DNA of 64,000 bases from Bog-756 sp963812525 (GCA_963812525.1 CAWEVL010000011.1:1240001-1304000), one strand, 5' to 3'; shown: positions 50,431 through 59,726, counted from the stretch's first letter. Program-made: numbers and translations. The notes: a model not told the origin generated them from the sequence alone.

Positions 50431-51480
50431 ATGGCCATGACCATCGTAGAACCTGCTCCCGGGATCACGGGTGGTGTCGACACCCACCTGGATAAACACG
50501 TAGCTGCGGCACTCGACCCCCTCGGCAAACTGGTCGGCACCGAGTCGTTCCCGGCTGATGCCGCCGGCTACAAGGCGCTGCTCAGCTGGCTCGAGGAGTT
50601 CGGTGAAGTGACCAAGGTTGGCGTGGAAGGCACCAGCTCGTATGGCACCGGGCTGGCTCGATTCCTCCGACGCAAAGGCGTCCAAGTGGTCGAGGTCGAC
50701 CGACAGAACCGGCAGTCCCGACGCAATCAGGGCAAGTCCGATCCACTCGATGCGGTGGAGGCAGCCCGTGCGGCCATCAGCGGTCGTGCCTCCGGCGCCG
50801 GCAAGACCAAGGACGGGGCGATCGAAGCCATCCGGGTATTGGTGGTGGCCAAGCGCTCCGCTCGCCAGGCCCGGGTGAAGGCCATCACCCAGATGCGCCA
50901 CCTGGGATTCACTGCTCCTGACCAGCTGCATTCCCGATTGAAGGGCCTGAGCGTGTCGGCTCTGGTCGCAGAGAGTGCGCAACTACGGCCCACCCGATCG
51001 ACTGATTCGGTCACGGCCGCCACCAAGGCATCGCTCTCCTCCCTGGCTCATCGCATCAAGTCTCTGGATGTCGAGATCGCGGGGCTGGACAAGAAGATCG
51101 AGCCCCTGATCGCCGCCGCCGCACCGGACCTGCTGGCCCTGTTCGGCGTCGGTCCGGACACTGCAGCAGCACTGTTGGTTGCTGCTGGTGACAATCCCGA
51201 GAGGCTCCATTCAGAGGCAGCCTGGGCTCATCTGTGCGGTGTCGCACCAGTACCCGCCGGCTCGGGCAAGACCTCGGGACACCTTCGCTATCATCAGGGC
51301 GGCAATCGGCAGGCCAATAGCGCCCTGTGGCGGATCGTCATGGTTCGGGTCGCCCACGATCCTGAGACCACCAACTATTTCGAGCGCCGAGTGAAGGAAG
51401 GACGAACCAAGCGGGACGTCATCCGGATCCTGAAGCGTTACGTCGCCCGTGAGGTCTATCGGCACCTTCCTCGCGGCTGA
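50431..51480 (+). CDS. IS110-family transposase, copy C
   Basis: A 349-residue protein (ATG 50431, or ATG 50437 to match copy B). It has the same active-site order as copy B: GGVDTHLDKHVAAALD, VEGTSSYGTGLARFL, QGKSDPLDAVEAARAA and GSGKTSGHLRYHQGGNRQAN. The two proteins differ at scattered positions throughout, so the copies are old relatives rather than a recent duplication. Confidence 0.95.
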   Translation: MAMTIVEPAPGITGGVDTHLDKHVAAALDPLGKLVGTESFPADAAGYKALLSWLEEFGEVTKVGVEGTSSYGTGLARFLRRKGVQVVEVDRQNRQSRRNQGKSDPLDAVEAARAAISGRASGAGKTKDGAIEAIRVLVVAKRSARQARVKAITQMRHLGFTAPDQLHSRLKGLSVSALVAESAQLRPTRSTDSVTAATKASLSSLAHRIKSLDVEIAGLDKKIEPLIAAAAPDLLALFGVGPDTAAALLVAAGDNPERLHSEAAWAHLCGVAPVPAGSGKTSGHLRYHQGGNRQANSALWRIVMVRVAHDPETTNYFERRVKEGRTKRDVIRILKRYVAREVYRHLPRG

Positions 51481-51690
51481 ATCTCCGGGCCGTGGGTCTG
51501 GCTCTCCCCACAACTGTCGTCCTCTCGGACTGACTATCCAGCGACCCGCCGACTCACGACTCGGAACCAACGATCAACGAGACGCGTGACTTCGTAAGAG
51601 CATGCCCTCGCATCATGAGTGGCTCGTCATTGTTCTGTCCGCTGTCTTCACTCCGGAGCCCCCATGAAGGGCTTGACATTGATAGGAGCG

Positions 51691-51741
51691 TTCGCCGGCT
51701 GGGTGGCGTTATCGACCATGGCCAATCGGCACTTATGCCAT
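51691..51741 (+). repeat. R1 repeat, right part after IS110 copy C
   Basis: TTCGCCGGCTGGGTGGCG, TTATCGACCATGGCC and AATCGGCACTTATGCC. Confidence 0.85.
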
Positions 51742-51776
51742 GGCCTTGGGGGAGCGCCCGATCCTAAGCTGGTGGG

Positions 51777-52238
51777 ATGGTGGCGGCGGTCTTCATCGTG
51801 GCATCCCTGCTCCTGTGCGCAGGTGGGGTTCTGCTCGACCTGTTCTCGGACCGCAAGCGTTCGCTCGGAAGGCTTAGCCCCGGTGAGTCGGCATCGAGGG
51901 TCATCCCGTTCGGCATCCCAGTTGCCACGTTCGTAGACCTAGAGGGGGCCGATGAGATTGCCAGATCGGCGATCCATCAGGTTGGTGGACACGAAATCAC
52001 ATCGTTGGCCGACGGAACTGTCATCGGATGGGTTGGGTCATCGCTGACGAACATCCCGAGCCGAGCTCAGTACCTGCTTTCGATTTCAAGATCTGACCAG
52101 CCCGATGGCACCATTGTCCTTGGGTGCGCTGGACAGCCAAGGTTCTCAACTATGGCTTTTGGGGCGAATCGAAGTTCAGACCTGGCTGAGCGATTGGCCG
52201 CCGAAGTGACTGCTCTTGCGTCAACGGCCACCGGTTGA
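51777..52238 (+). CDS. Membrane-anchored hypothetical protein
   Basis: A 153-residue protein. The N-terminus VAAVFIVASLLLCAGGVLLDL is a single membrane anchor. The rest is a soluble alpha/beta domain (ITSLADGTVIGWVGSSLTNI, IVLGCAGQPRFSTMAFG) followed by a helical end SSDLAERLAAEVTALAS. No family is recognised. Confidence 0.55.
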   Translation: MVAAVFIVASLLLCAGGVLLDLFSDRKRSLGRLSPGESASRVIPFGIPVATFVDLEGADEIARSAIHQVGGHEITSLADGTVIGWVGSSLTNIPSRAQYLLSISRSDQPDGTIVLGCAGQPRFSTMAFGANRSSDLAERLAAEVTALASTATG

Positions 52239-52261
52239 GGTTGTCGCTTAAGTGTCCTGAC

Positions 52262-52545
52262 CACCGGCTCACCGGCTCAGTGGGACACCCTGGCCGGGAT
52301 ACCACGCTCCCCTCCTTTGTTCACCGCCGGTCGTCGTGATCTCAGGAGACCTACGGCTGAGTCCTCGGATCCGACGGGCCCTATGTGGCCTCAGCCTCAC
52401 TACGGCTGAGGCAAGCTCAGGAGACGTACGGTCTATCGGAGCTCAATGCCAGCCCAGAGGAAGGCTGTAGCGCCCCTGAAGACTCGATTCCCCACTGCCC
52501 CCAAAGGGCCACCCGTACCCGAGCGGTCGAGCGAAGGTCGTGGAA
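52262..52545 (+). repeat. R2 repeat with double hairpin
   Basis: Reads CCGGCTCAGTGGGACACCC, ATCTCAGGAGACCTACGGC, TGAGTCCTCGGATCCGACGG, GGCCTCAGCCTCACTACGGC and CTCAATGCCAGCCCAGAGG. Confidence 0.8.
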
Positions 52546-52556
52546 TTACGAAGCCT

Positions 52557-54077
52557 TCAACTTGACGGCCGATACGCAATGAGACCCTGTCCGATGGTAG
52601 CTGCGAAGAGGTAGTTATCCGCGAACGTGGGTTGGGCAAAAATGGGATCGTCTGAGTTCACTGTGGCGAGTATCTGACCGTCAGCGGCATCGAGCAAATA
52701 GATCGCGTTTGGGACCCCGGAGTAATCACAGGTCGCCACAGCCAGGACACCTGACCCGTCGAGTGTCGGAGTTCCAAGGATTGCACCGGGCAGGCCGGTC
52801 TGCCACACCGGGACACCGGTCGCAGGGTTCACCAGTTGAACCGACCCTTTGTACACGGTGCCGCCGATGGTGGTGAGGTTTCCCGAGAGGAAGAGCTGGG
52901 TGGTGTTCTGATCCCAGACGGCAGACGAACTGCAAATGGAGAGATATCCGACCTGCTGCGGCGGAGTGCCGAGCGAGTCGGTCCACACGGGTCCAGCCGA
53001 AAGCGCGGAGGCACGCAAGGCGTAGAACAGCCCATTCTTGTTGCATGCCCCAACCAGCTGTGTAGAGACTCCTCCCAGGCTGGCCGTCCAGGTGGTGGGG
53101 GAAGATCCGAAGTCTCCGTCCCCAACCTGTTGGGCAGGGGAGATGGTAAAGATGTCCTTTTCCTTCAGTGTCTGAGGGTCCAATCGAATGATCGAGTCGG
53201 ATCGACCGATGGCCCCATCGGTGGCCTGGTTGCCGGTATCCACATAGACCGAGCCGTCTCCTGTGACCAGGGTGCTACTCCAGATGTCACCGCCCAGATC
53301 GCCAGGCCGGTTGGAATGGAAGGTCGCCAGTTTCTGACCCGAAGTCTGGCTGTAGGACTTTTCGCCGCCCCTGACCAGGGGAAAGTCACAGCCGGAGGCG
53401 ACGCCGACGTAGATCGTCCCGTTTGCCACCGTGGGTGACGACCAGTTGAAGTAGTTGTTCACTTTTCTCGACGGTATGGCGATGACACTGCGCCATAGCT
53501 GAGTCCCGCTGATTGCGTTCCAGGCGTATAGGTAGCCGTCGGGGGCCGCCACGTACACGATGGGGTCACCGGTCAGGGGATCCAGGGCAATGGTGGCGGT
53601 GGAGACAAAGCCCTGAGGTTGCTCAGGCCAATTGCAAGTGAGCACAGGCTGCTGTTTGGTCATGTGGCTCCAGATCACGGCTCCCGTGGTCTCGCTCAGG
53701 TCATAGAAACTGCCGTTGTCAGATCCGAAGTACACGTTGCCGTCGTAGACAATCGGGCTTGAGTAGATCTGCCCACCCAAGTGCCCGGGGGGTACAAAGC
53801 TCCAGGCCTGTTCGAGCGAAGCTGCGTTGGACGTGGTGATGGCTGTAGCGGCAGCATTGAACGAATTGTGCTCGTTCCCGAACAAGTAGGCGGGCCAGTT
53901 TGTGGAGTTAGCTGCCGAGGCCGACCCGGGCGTCAAAAGGGTCATCCCTACCAAGAGCCCGGCCCCGAGCGGTGTAATCCACCTAAGCCGTGCCAAACAC
54001 TGACTGATCCGGTTCGAGCGGCGGCGGTCGATCCCGCCGGGCCGGCTAAGAAGCGTCTCCTTGGAGAACCAGAACAT
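52557..54077 (-). CDS. Secreted PQQ-like beta-propeller protein
   Basis: A 506-residue protein from ATG 54077 with a signal peptide (GAGLLVGMTLLTPGSASAA). The body has repeated propeller blades: SSPIVYDGNVYFGSDNGSFY, TGAVIWSHM, VYVAAPDGYLYAWNAISG, SPTVANGTIYVGVASGCD, GVLAVATCDYSG and TFADNYLFAATIGQG. This is the PQQ-repeat layout (YVGS-DG-LYALDA). Catalytic PQQ ligands of true dehydrogenases are not evident, so it is probably a structural or binding propeller. Confidence 0.83.
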   Translation of the reverse strand: MFWFSKETLLSRPGGIDRRRSNRISQCLARLRWITPLGAGLLVGMTLLTPGSASAANSTNWPAYLFGNEHNSFNAAATAITTSNAASLEQAWSFVPPGHLGGQIYSSPIVYDGNVYFGSDNGSFYDLSETTGAVIWSHMTKQQPVLTCNWPEQPQGFVSTATIALDPLTGDPIVYVAAPDGYLYAWNAISGTQLWRSVIAIPSRKVNNYFNWSSPTVANGTIYVGVASGCDFPLVRGGEKSYSQTSGQKLATFHSNRPGDLGGDIWSSTLVTGDGSVYVDTGNQATDGAIGRSDSIIRLDPQTLKEKDIFTISPAQQVGDGDFGSSPTTWTASLGGVSTQLVGACNKNGLFYALRASALSAGPVWTDSLGTPPQQVGYLSICSSSAVWDQNTTQLFLSGNLTTIGGTVYKGSVQLVNPATGVPVWQTGLPGAILGTPTLDGSGVLAVATCDYSGVPNAIYLLDAADGQILATVNSDDPIFAQPTFADNYLFAATIGQGLIAYRPSS

Positions 54078-54311
54078 AGACCGCCGACCTCTCCCGGTGC
54101 GCCTCGCCTGGCACAACCGAGACGGGTTTAGCATTGATGGACACTCGCTTTCCACTCCGAGGCCAGGACCCATCGCGCTGGGGATTGATCCACTCGCGGT
54201 CAGGTACGCGGCCGAACGATCGACTATGGACCCTGTCGACACGGTTCTGACCAAGTAGGGGTGGGTGGCATCTGGGGGGAGCGCCGCCCACCCGCTACTG
54301 GGCGAACGCTC

Positions 54312-54558
54312 ATGCGGAGTCCGTCAATCAGCCGGCGGGCTGTCCCACCACTCCCGACAAGGAACGAACCCCGGGCCTACCTTTGCCAACGCCGGGAGTG
54401 CCAACGGCTCACAAAGCGTCTGGCCCCTTTCGATGGGATCGCGCCGTGCGGTCGCTGTGGCTCCTCACCGGCGACGAGGGCGTAAACGTGAGACGGTCCC
54501 ATACTCTCAATGCCATTCGTGCGAAACGGCCGCCGGTACCGCTACTCGGGGACACTGA
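54312..54558 (+). pseudogene. Small zinc-ribbon-like protein, probably frameshifted
   Basis: From ATG 54312 one frame reads RNEPRAYLCQRRECQRLTKR and IAPCGRCGSSPATRA before a TAA at 54483. The next frame continues RKRETVPYSQCHSCETAAGT. Joined, they give a C-x4-C, CxxC, CxxC pattern typical of zinc ribbons. One extra base near 54480 would explain it. The family is unknown and the call is tentative. Confidence 0.35.
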
Positions 54559-54584
54559 CTCCCCTCCCCCATCTCGATACCTGT

Positions 54585-54765
54585 CCCAGGGACCCGGGGT
54601 GCCAAGCTCCCATCAGATTGAACTGGCATATTCGGCGTCAGCCTCGATCAGGCTGTGGTAGTTGAGGAGACGTACGGCTGAGGGTGGGGTCGACGCCAGC
54701 CCAGAACATGGCCATAGCGGCCCTGAGGACTCGACTGCACCCCTGCCCCTCAACCAGGCATGTCT
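54585..54765 (+). repeat. R2 repeat, left part before the IS1111-like element
   Basis: Contains TGAGGAGACGTACGGCTGAG, GTCGACGCCAGCCCAGAAC, GGACTCGACTGCACCCCTGC and CAACCAGGCA, then is cut by the insertion sequence. Confidence 0.75.
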
Positions 54766-54779
54766 GAAGGAGCGGGGCC

Positions 54780-55117
54780 GTGTCAAGACAGGGCCTTTAG
54801 TCCTATAGGCACGGAGGTGGCCGATGTGTTCTCTGTATGGACGCGCTGATCGGAGACGGTCGGACCGTCGTGGTGGTGTTGGTTAGTCAGACTGAGACTG
54901 CCGGCGTCTCAGCGCCGTGAGTGTCGCACCAAGATCTCTCATCCACGAGAGGGTGAGGAAGGGGCAGGCTCGGCTGCCCAGGCATGTCTTCGCCGAGTTG
55001 CTCGGCATGATGCGTTCCGGCCACAGCCGGACGGGCTCAATCACTTTGACGGCGTCGCCACCTCGGCGAGATAGGAGCCTTGCCTGATTACGAGCTCGCG
55101 TCCGGTGTGTCCGAGCG
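54780..55117 (-). ncRNA. Candidate guide RNA region of the IS1111-like element
   Basis: Non-coding stretch between the transposase stop and the left inverted repeat. IS1111 relatives encode their guide (seek/bridge) RNA downstream of the transposase. There is no second copy in the window to test conservation, so the call rests on position and the absence of a frame. Confidence 0.3.
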
Positions 55118-56131
55118 TCACGCCGCCTTGGCGTCCCGGAGGCAGCGAATCTCGCCGTCTCTCAGGCCGTAGTAGACGAGCGTGAGAACTCTGCGGGCGA
55201 TGGCCACATTCGCCTTGGTCCGGCCTCGCCGTGCGGCGATGGCCTGGAAGTGCTCCTCGAAGATCTCGCCTCCGTGATAGCGGGCCACCGCCTCGATGGC
55301 TGCCCACCGGACCAGGCGTGAGCCCTGCTTGGTGATGCGGCCCCGGTGAACCTTTCCGTCGGACTCTCGGTGGACAGGTGTGAGGCCGGCCCAGGAGCAA
55401 AGGGCTTGCGGGGACTCGAACCGGTGGACGTCCCCGATCTCGGCCACGAACACCGCGGCGAATACCTTGCCCACGCCATAGATGGCCTGGACGGCCTGGT
55501 AGCCGCGGTCGTCCTTGCACATGGAGTGGATGGTGCGGTCGAGCCGCTCGATCTCCTCGTCGTAGGTGTGGACCAGGTCGCGCAGGACCGCCAACCGATG
55601 GTCGAAGGCATCGGGCAGCTCGAGCGAGTCGAATTGGGCTGACCCACTCTCGCCCCACATGTCGTTGCGCACGGGCAGGATTCCGTTCTTGGCCATCACC
55701 GCATGGGCTTGGGCCTTGATCCCGGTGCGGAGGTTGGACAACTTGTAGCGAAACCGGACCAGCTCTCTGAGCTCTCTGGTCGGCGGCGGAGCGATCCACG
55801 CCTCGGCCAGCCGTCCCAGCCGCAACAGATCGGCCAGATCCCGAGCGTCCCTCTCGTCGTTCTTCACCCGCCGCTTGCCCCAGTCGTTGCCGTGGGGGTT
55901 GGAAAGGTGGACGACATAGCCGTGCTCTTGGAGCAGGTCGACCGCCCAGTACCAGCCATAGGTGGCCTCGATCACCACGTCGCTGCCTTTCGGCGCTTTG
56001 CCCACTTCCTGGGCAAACCAGACCGGGTCATTGTTGATACGGACACAGTCGATCCGCTCACCCGCCTCGTCCATCCGGTAGATCACCGAACGCCGCCGGT
56101 GCAGGTCGATACCCACATATTCTTTACCCAT
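55118..56131 (-). CDS. IS110-family transposase, IS1111 branch
   Basis: A 337-residue DEDD transposase: YVGIDLHRRRSVIYRMDEAG (first Asp), DVVIEATYGWYWAVDLL (Glu), RVKNDERDARDLADLLRLGR (acidic pair), IYGVGKVFAAVFVAEIGDV as helix-hairpin-helix, and HRGRITKQGSRLVRWAAIEA in the C-terminal Ser domain region. It is only distantly related to the copies at 42-52 kb. The frame is intact and AAGGAGG-like sequence lies just upstream. Confidence 0.93.
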   Translation of the reverse strand: MGKEYVGIDLHRRRSVIYRMDEAGERIDCVRINNDPVWFAQEVGKAPKGSDVVIEATYGWYWAVDLLQEHGYVVHLSNPHGNDWGKRRVKNDERDARDLADLLRLGRLAEAWIAPPPTRELRELVRFRYKLSNLRTGIKAQAHAVMAKNGILPVRNDMWGESGSAQFDSLELPDAFDHRLAVLRDLVHTYDEEIERLDRTIHSMCKDDRGYQAVQAIYGVGKVFAAVFVAEIGDVHRFESPQALCSWAGLTPVHRESDGKVHRGRITKQGSRLVRWAAIEAVARYHGGEIFEEHFQAIAARRGRTKANVAIARRVLTLVYYGLRDGEIRCLRDAKAA

Positions 56132-56222
56132 AGGGGCCTCCCTCCTTGTGGAACTGCTGTGAAGAGCCCAGTCTCGATCGTGAGAGTGGAACTTTCACGG
56201 GGAGCGGAGGCCCCGCTCCTTC

Positions 56223-56260
56223 ATCGCATCACATCCGGGCGTGTGGACACCGCATCACCC
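56223..56260 (+). repeat. R2 repeat, right end after the IS1111-like element
   Basis: ATCGCATCACATCCGGGCG and TGTGGACACCGC correspond to the last bases of R2 (ACATCTGGGCGTGTGGACAA). Confidence 0.7.
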
Positions 56261-56270
56261 GTTCAAATCG

Positions 56271-56921
56271 TCAGCCCACTCCGATCGTCAAGCTGCTCGT
56301 TGATGGATCGAACTGCAGCACAGAGATGGAGCCATTTCCATCAGGGTTTCCGTTGCAGATGGAGTTGTACTCCTGCGATGACGCTGCGGTGAGGTTGAGA
56401 GTGCCAAACGCGCTCCCTGCATATGACCCCGACGAGGTCCCGTTCACTTGGCCGCCGATCGTGCTTACCTCAATCCTGATGTGCGATTTTGAAATGAGAG
56501 ATTCGCCAGTCCACGCCTCAGCGAAGTGGAGCATTCCTTCCGGATTGAAGTCGCTGTAGCTGCATCCCCCGATTCCGTTGTAGATATGGTTCATAAATTC
56601 GACCTTTGTATCCTTGAGGTGAACATTCCCGCTCCCGTTAAACGTTCCAGCGATAGGATTTGGTTGAGGAGTGTTTGAGCTGGGACCGCTGCAATTACTG
56701 AGTTGGAGGTCGACGATGGCGATCTCCTTTAGGCCCCGCTGGGCCTGGTAGGGCAGCGGGGTGAGCGGTGGACTGAAGCCAACGCTGCCACTAACCCGAC
56801 ACCCCAATGTTCCGGTACCTGTCGGAGTTCCCGAGGCCGAAGCAGTATTGGGCACCGCGAGTACTCCGATACCGCAGAGAGCGAGACCGACCGCGAGGAT
56901 TAACCTGAAACGGATCACCAT
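56271..56921 (-). CDS. Secreted small protein, family A member 2
   Basis: A 216-residue exported protein; AGGAG lies five bases upstream of the ATG. The signal peptide is LILAVGLALCGIGVLAVP with cleavage near TASASG. The mature part has four spaced Cys (GTLGCRVSG, LSNCSGPSS, GGCSYSD, NSICNGNPD) and the end GSISVLQFDPSTSSLTIGVG. The first Cys after the signal, the LSNC core and the overall layout match the protein at 32811-33362. Function is unknown. Confidence 0.75.
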   Translation of the reverse strand: MVIRFRLILAVGLALCGIGVLAVPNTASASGTPTGTGTLGCRVSGSVGFSPPLTPLPYQAQRGLKEIAIVDLQLSNCSGPSSNTPQPNPIAGTFNGSGNVHLKDTKVEFMNHIYNGIGGCSYSDFNPEGMLHFAEAWTGESLISKSHIRIEVSTIGGQVNGTSSGSYAGSAFGTLNLTAASSQEYNSICNGNPDGNGSISVLQFDPSTSSLTIGVG

Positions 56922-56989
56922 TCCACTCCTATCTGAGCGTGCACTCTCCTCTTAGGGTCCAGTCTGCTCCTCCGACGCCGGAATGTCAC

Positions 56990-57050
56990 GGGAGCACAAC
57001 GCCGGGTCGTAGGCGATTATTGACCATTCTCGACCAGCACATTGGCCCAG
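56990..57050 (+). repeat. R1 repeat
   Basis: Reads GGGAGCACAACGCCGGG, TCGTAGGCGATTATTGACC and TCTCGACCAGCACATTGG. Confidence 0.75.
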
Positions 57051-57058
57051 TCACCCTC

Positions 57059-57235
57059 CCCTTCTCGTGACCGGTCGCCTGACCTCTGGACGCTTACGGC
57101 TGAGTCCTCGGATCCAACGGGCCCTCTGTGACCTCAGCCCCAATAAGGCTGAGGTCAGAGCTCGATCTCAGCCCGAGCAGAAGGCCACGGTGGCCGCTGA
57201 CAACTCGAAGGCACTCTGCCCAAATGTGGGATACC
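57059..57235 (+). repeat. R2 repeat, directly behind an R1
   Basis: Reads TTCTCGTGACCGGTCGCCTG, TACGGCTGAGTCCTCGGATC, ACGGGCCCTCTGTGACCTC, AATAAGGCTGAGGTCAGAGC. Here R1 and R2 stand in tandem with only a few bases between. Confidence 0.75.
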
Positions 57236-57373
57236 AGACGCCGGCGAGGACGGAAGAGGCGAAGAACGAACGGTGTTGGATTCCCCGGCGAGCGATCCCG
57301 AATCTTTCGGTAAGCCGCGGTCCGGATCAACCGCGCTTAGCCCTCCCTGTTGGGCTGCCGTCAAGATGGTGGG

Positions 57374-58159
57374 GTGTTGGAGCCGCAGGAACTGGAGCGA
57401 TTCATCAGGGAGGGCTATCTCGTGATTCGTTCCGCCTTTCCCACGGAACTGGCTGTGGAGTGTCAACGCTCGGCGGCCCAGCAGCTGGGCATCGACCTCG
57501 CAATCCCGAACACTTGGCGACGGCCGGTGGTCAGGGGTGTACCGGCTGGGGATTGCTTCAGAGAGGCAGCCAACTCCCCGCTCTTGCTCGACGCTGTCGG
57601 CCAGCTGGTCAACCCGGATGCCTGGCAGGCCCGCCCGAATCTGGGTTCGTTCGTCGTGAGATTCCCCAGCAGGGAGGATCCGGGGGACGCCGGGTGGCAC
57701 ATCGATTCGAGCTTCCAACCACCCGGCGACCCCCGCTGGTTCGTGAACTTCCGGTCGAAGGAGCGGGCGCTGCTCTTGTTGTGTCTGGTCTCCGACGTGG
57801 GGACGGACGACGCACCGAGCCGCCTGCTCCCAGGCTCCCATCTGGAGATGGCAAGGCTGCTCGCTCCCGCCGGTGAAGTGGGCCTACCCGGTGCCTACGA
57901 AGGTCAAGAATCAGAGATCCCACTCCCGGCATCGAAGCGTGGCGAAGTGTTTGCAACCGGCTCCGCCGGTGATGTGGTCATCTGTCACCCCTTTCTGGTG
58001 CATGCAGCAAGTTGGCCTCACCGTGGTGCGCAACCCAGATTCCTGGCCCAACCACCAATAGCAGTCTCGAACGGACTGGAGTTGGATGGCCCGCTGCATC
58101 GGCTTTCTCCCGTGGCCAGAGCGATTCGGCTCGGCATCAGCGAGGGGGATCGTCCCTGA
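57374..58159 (+). CDS. Phytanoyl-CoA dioxygenase family protein
   Basis: A 261-residue Fe(II)/2-oxoglutarate oxygenase from GTG 57374. It starts LEPQELERFIREGYLVIRSA, has the first two metal ligands in GWHIDSSFQPPG (HxD), the lid TDDAPSRLLPGSHLEMARLL, and the second His with the 2-oxoglutarate Arg region in ICHPFLVHAASWPHRGAQPR. It hydroxylates an unknown substrate. It is monocistronic. Confidence 0.88.
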   Translation: MLEPQELERFIREGYLVIRSAFPTELAVECQRSAAQQLGIDLAIPNTWRRPVVRGVPAGDCFREAANSPLLLDAVGQLVNPDAWQARPNLGSFVVRFPSREDPGDAGWHIDSSFQPPGDPRWFVNFRSKERALLLLCLVSDVGTDDAPSRLLPGSHLEMARLLAPAGEVGLPGAYEGQESEIPLPASKRGEVFATGSAGDVVICHPFLVHAASWPHRGAQPRFLAQPPIAVSNGLELDGPLHRLSPVARAIRLGISEGDRP

Positions 58160-58337
58160 CGGCCGCAACTCCGGGGCATGCCCCATACTCCCGGGACAGA
58201 GGCCTGCGTCCGGCCGACATCCAGGCAGACGCCGGGCAGTTACACAAGTAGTGGACTGCCGCCCAGAGCTGAGCCGGTTGATTGACGGCGGCGTCTCCGT
58301 ATAGCACGATGGCCCCGTTTGGAGCACACTAGGAGTA

Positions 58338-59672
58338 GTGAACCGGCCCGTCACTCGCTACGCCATGAGCGGGGACCTCCACATCGCCTACCAGACGTTT
58401 GGCGAGGGACCCTTTGACCTGGTCTATGCCCCTGGCTTTATCTCTCACGTGGAGATGAACTGGGAACTTCCGTACTGGGCCAACATTTTCCGCCGTCTCT
58501 CCCAATTCTGCCGCGTGATTGTGTTCGACAAGCGGGGCACTGGGTTGTCCGACCGGGTCGGGGGCTGGCCAACTCTCGACGAACGCATGGACGACATCCG
58601 AGCGGTGATGGATGCGGCCGAAAGCGAACGAGCGGCGCTCATCGGGGTTTCTGAAGGTGGCCCCATGTGCATGGCGTTCGCCGCCATCTACCCCGGACGG
58701 GCTTCTGCGCTGGTGCTGCGAGGGACGGGCCCTCGGTTTGCCGCTGGACCCGATTGGCCCTGGGGGTGGACCAAGGAAGCGGTTGCTCCGCAACTCGATC
58801 TCGTCGAGCAGAACTGGGGGACGGGAACGGTCTTGCCCTTCTTCATCGTGGGGGTCTCAGACGACGAACGAGCGCAGGAGGACACGGGGCGCTTCGAACG
58901 CTTTGCGGCAAGTCCGGGAGCAGCCCGCCAACTGCTTGAGATGAACCTCCAGGTCGACATCAGATCCGTTCTCTCGTCTATCAGCGCCCCGACTCTCGTG
59001 ATCCATCGAAGCGGCGATTACGTCGCGCCAATCGAGGGCGGCCGCTACACGGCCGAGCACATCGCCAACGCCACGTTGGTTGAGCTCCCCGGGGACTTCC
59101 ATCTGAGTGCTCGCCCCGGTGACGAGGACGAGGCCATGGATCTCGTCGAACAGTTCCTCACCGGCACACGAGGCGACCATGAGATCGATCGTGTGCTCGC
59201 CACGGTGCTCTTCACCGACATCGTGGGCTCGACCGAGCGGGCCTCGACCCTCGGGGACCAGGCCTGGCGTGCCCTCCTGGACCGCCACGACAAGTTGACA
59301 AGGAGGGAGATCGGTCGCTTCGGCGGCCGGGAGATCAAGAGTCTCGGGGACGGGTTCTTTGCTGCCTTCGACGGACCGGGTCGGGCTCTCCGCTGCGCCA
59401 GAACCATCACCGAAGAAGCGCACCGGATCGGCATCGAGGTCCGCTGTGGACTCCACACAGGAGAGTGTGAGGTACGGGACAATGACCTGGCCGGGATCGC
59501 AGTTCACATCGGGGCGCGGATTGGAGGGCTCGCGCAGCCTGGCGAGGTCCTCGTTTCCACGACCGTCAAGGACCTCGTGATTGGTTCGGGAATCGGGTTC
59601 CGCGATCGAGGGATTCACAGTCTGAAGGGCGTCCCTGAACAATGGAAGCTCTACAGCATGTCCGGTGCCTAA
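58338..59672 (+). CDS. Alpha/beta hydrolase-adenylate cyclase fusion, copy 1
   Basis: A 444-residue protein. Residues 1-280 are an alpha/beta hydrolase with an apparently complete triad: Ser105 in IGVSEGG, an Asp in HRSGDYVAP and a His in PGDFHLS. Residues about 290-440 are a class III nucleotide cyclase: TVLFTDIVGSTERASTLGDQ (metal Asp), REIKSLGDGFFAAFD (substrate Lys and second metal Asp) and GIAVHIGARIGGLAQPGE (transition-state Arg). The hydrolase part is thought to sense a ligand in such fusions. It probably makes cAMP. Confidence 0.9.
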   Translation: MNRPVTRYAMSGDLHIAYQTFGEGPFDLVYAPGFISHVEMNWELPYWANIFRRLSQFCRVIVFDKRGTGLSDRVGGWPTLDERMDDIRAVMDAAESERAALIGVSEGGPMCMAFAAIYPGRASALVLRGTGPRFAAGPDWPWGWTKEAVAPQLDLVEQNWGTGTVLPFFIVGVSDDERAQEDTGRFERFAASPGAARQLLEMNLQVDIRSVLSSISAPTLVIHRSGDYVAPIEGGRYTAEHIANATLVELPGDFHLSARPGDEDEAMDLVEQFLTGTRGDHEIDRVLATVLFTDIVGSTERASTLGDQAWRALLDRHDKLTRREIGRFGGREIKSLGDGFFAAFDGPGRALRCARTITEEAHRIGIEVRCGLHTGECEVRDNDLAGIAVHIGARIGGLAQPGEVLVSTTVKDLVIGSGIGFRDRGIHSLKGVPEQWKLYSMSGA

Positions 59673-59726
59673 CCGTCGTCGACCGCCTTGGAGGTAACCG
59701 ATCCCGAATGGCCTGAACGTGGGTGG

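Larger units (their letters stand above)
50169..51690 (+). mobile_element. IS110-group element, copy C (intact)
   Basis: About 1.52 kb. The transposase frame is complete, and both non-coding ends align with copy B, the right end being TTGACATTGATAGGAGCG in both. The right flank starts TTCGCCGGCTGGGTGGCG, the inner part of R1, so insertion is at the same place in the repeat as in copy B. Confidence 0.88.
54766..56222 (-). mobile_element. IS1111-like (IS110-family) insertion sequence
   Basis: About 1.46 kb, bounded by a 14-bp inverted repeat, GAAGGAGCGGGGCC at 54766-54779 and its exact complement at 56209-56222. Subterminal inverted repeats of this length mark the IS1111 branch. One transposase gene lies on the minus strand, with about 350 bp non-coding behind it, where IS1111 elements keep their guide RNA. 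The flanks are the two halves of an R2 repeat. Confidence 0.82.
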
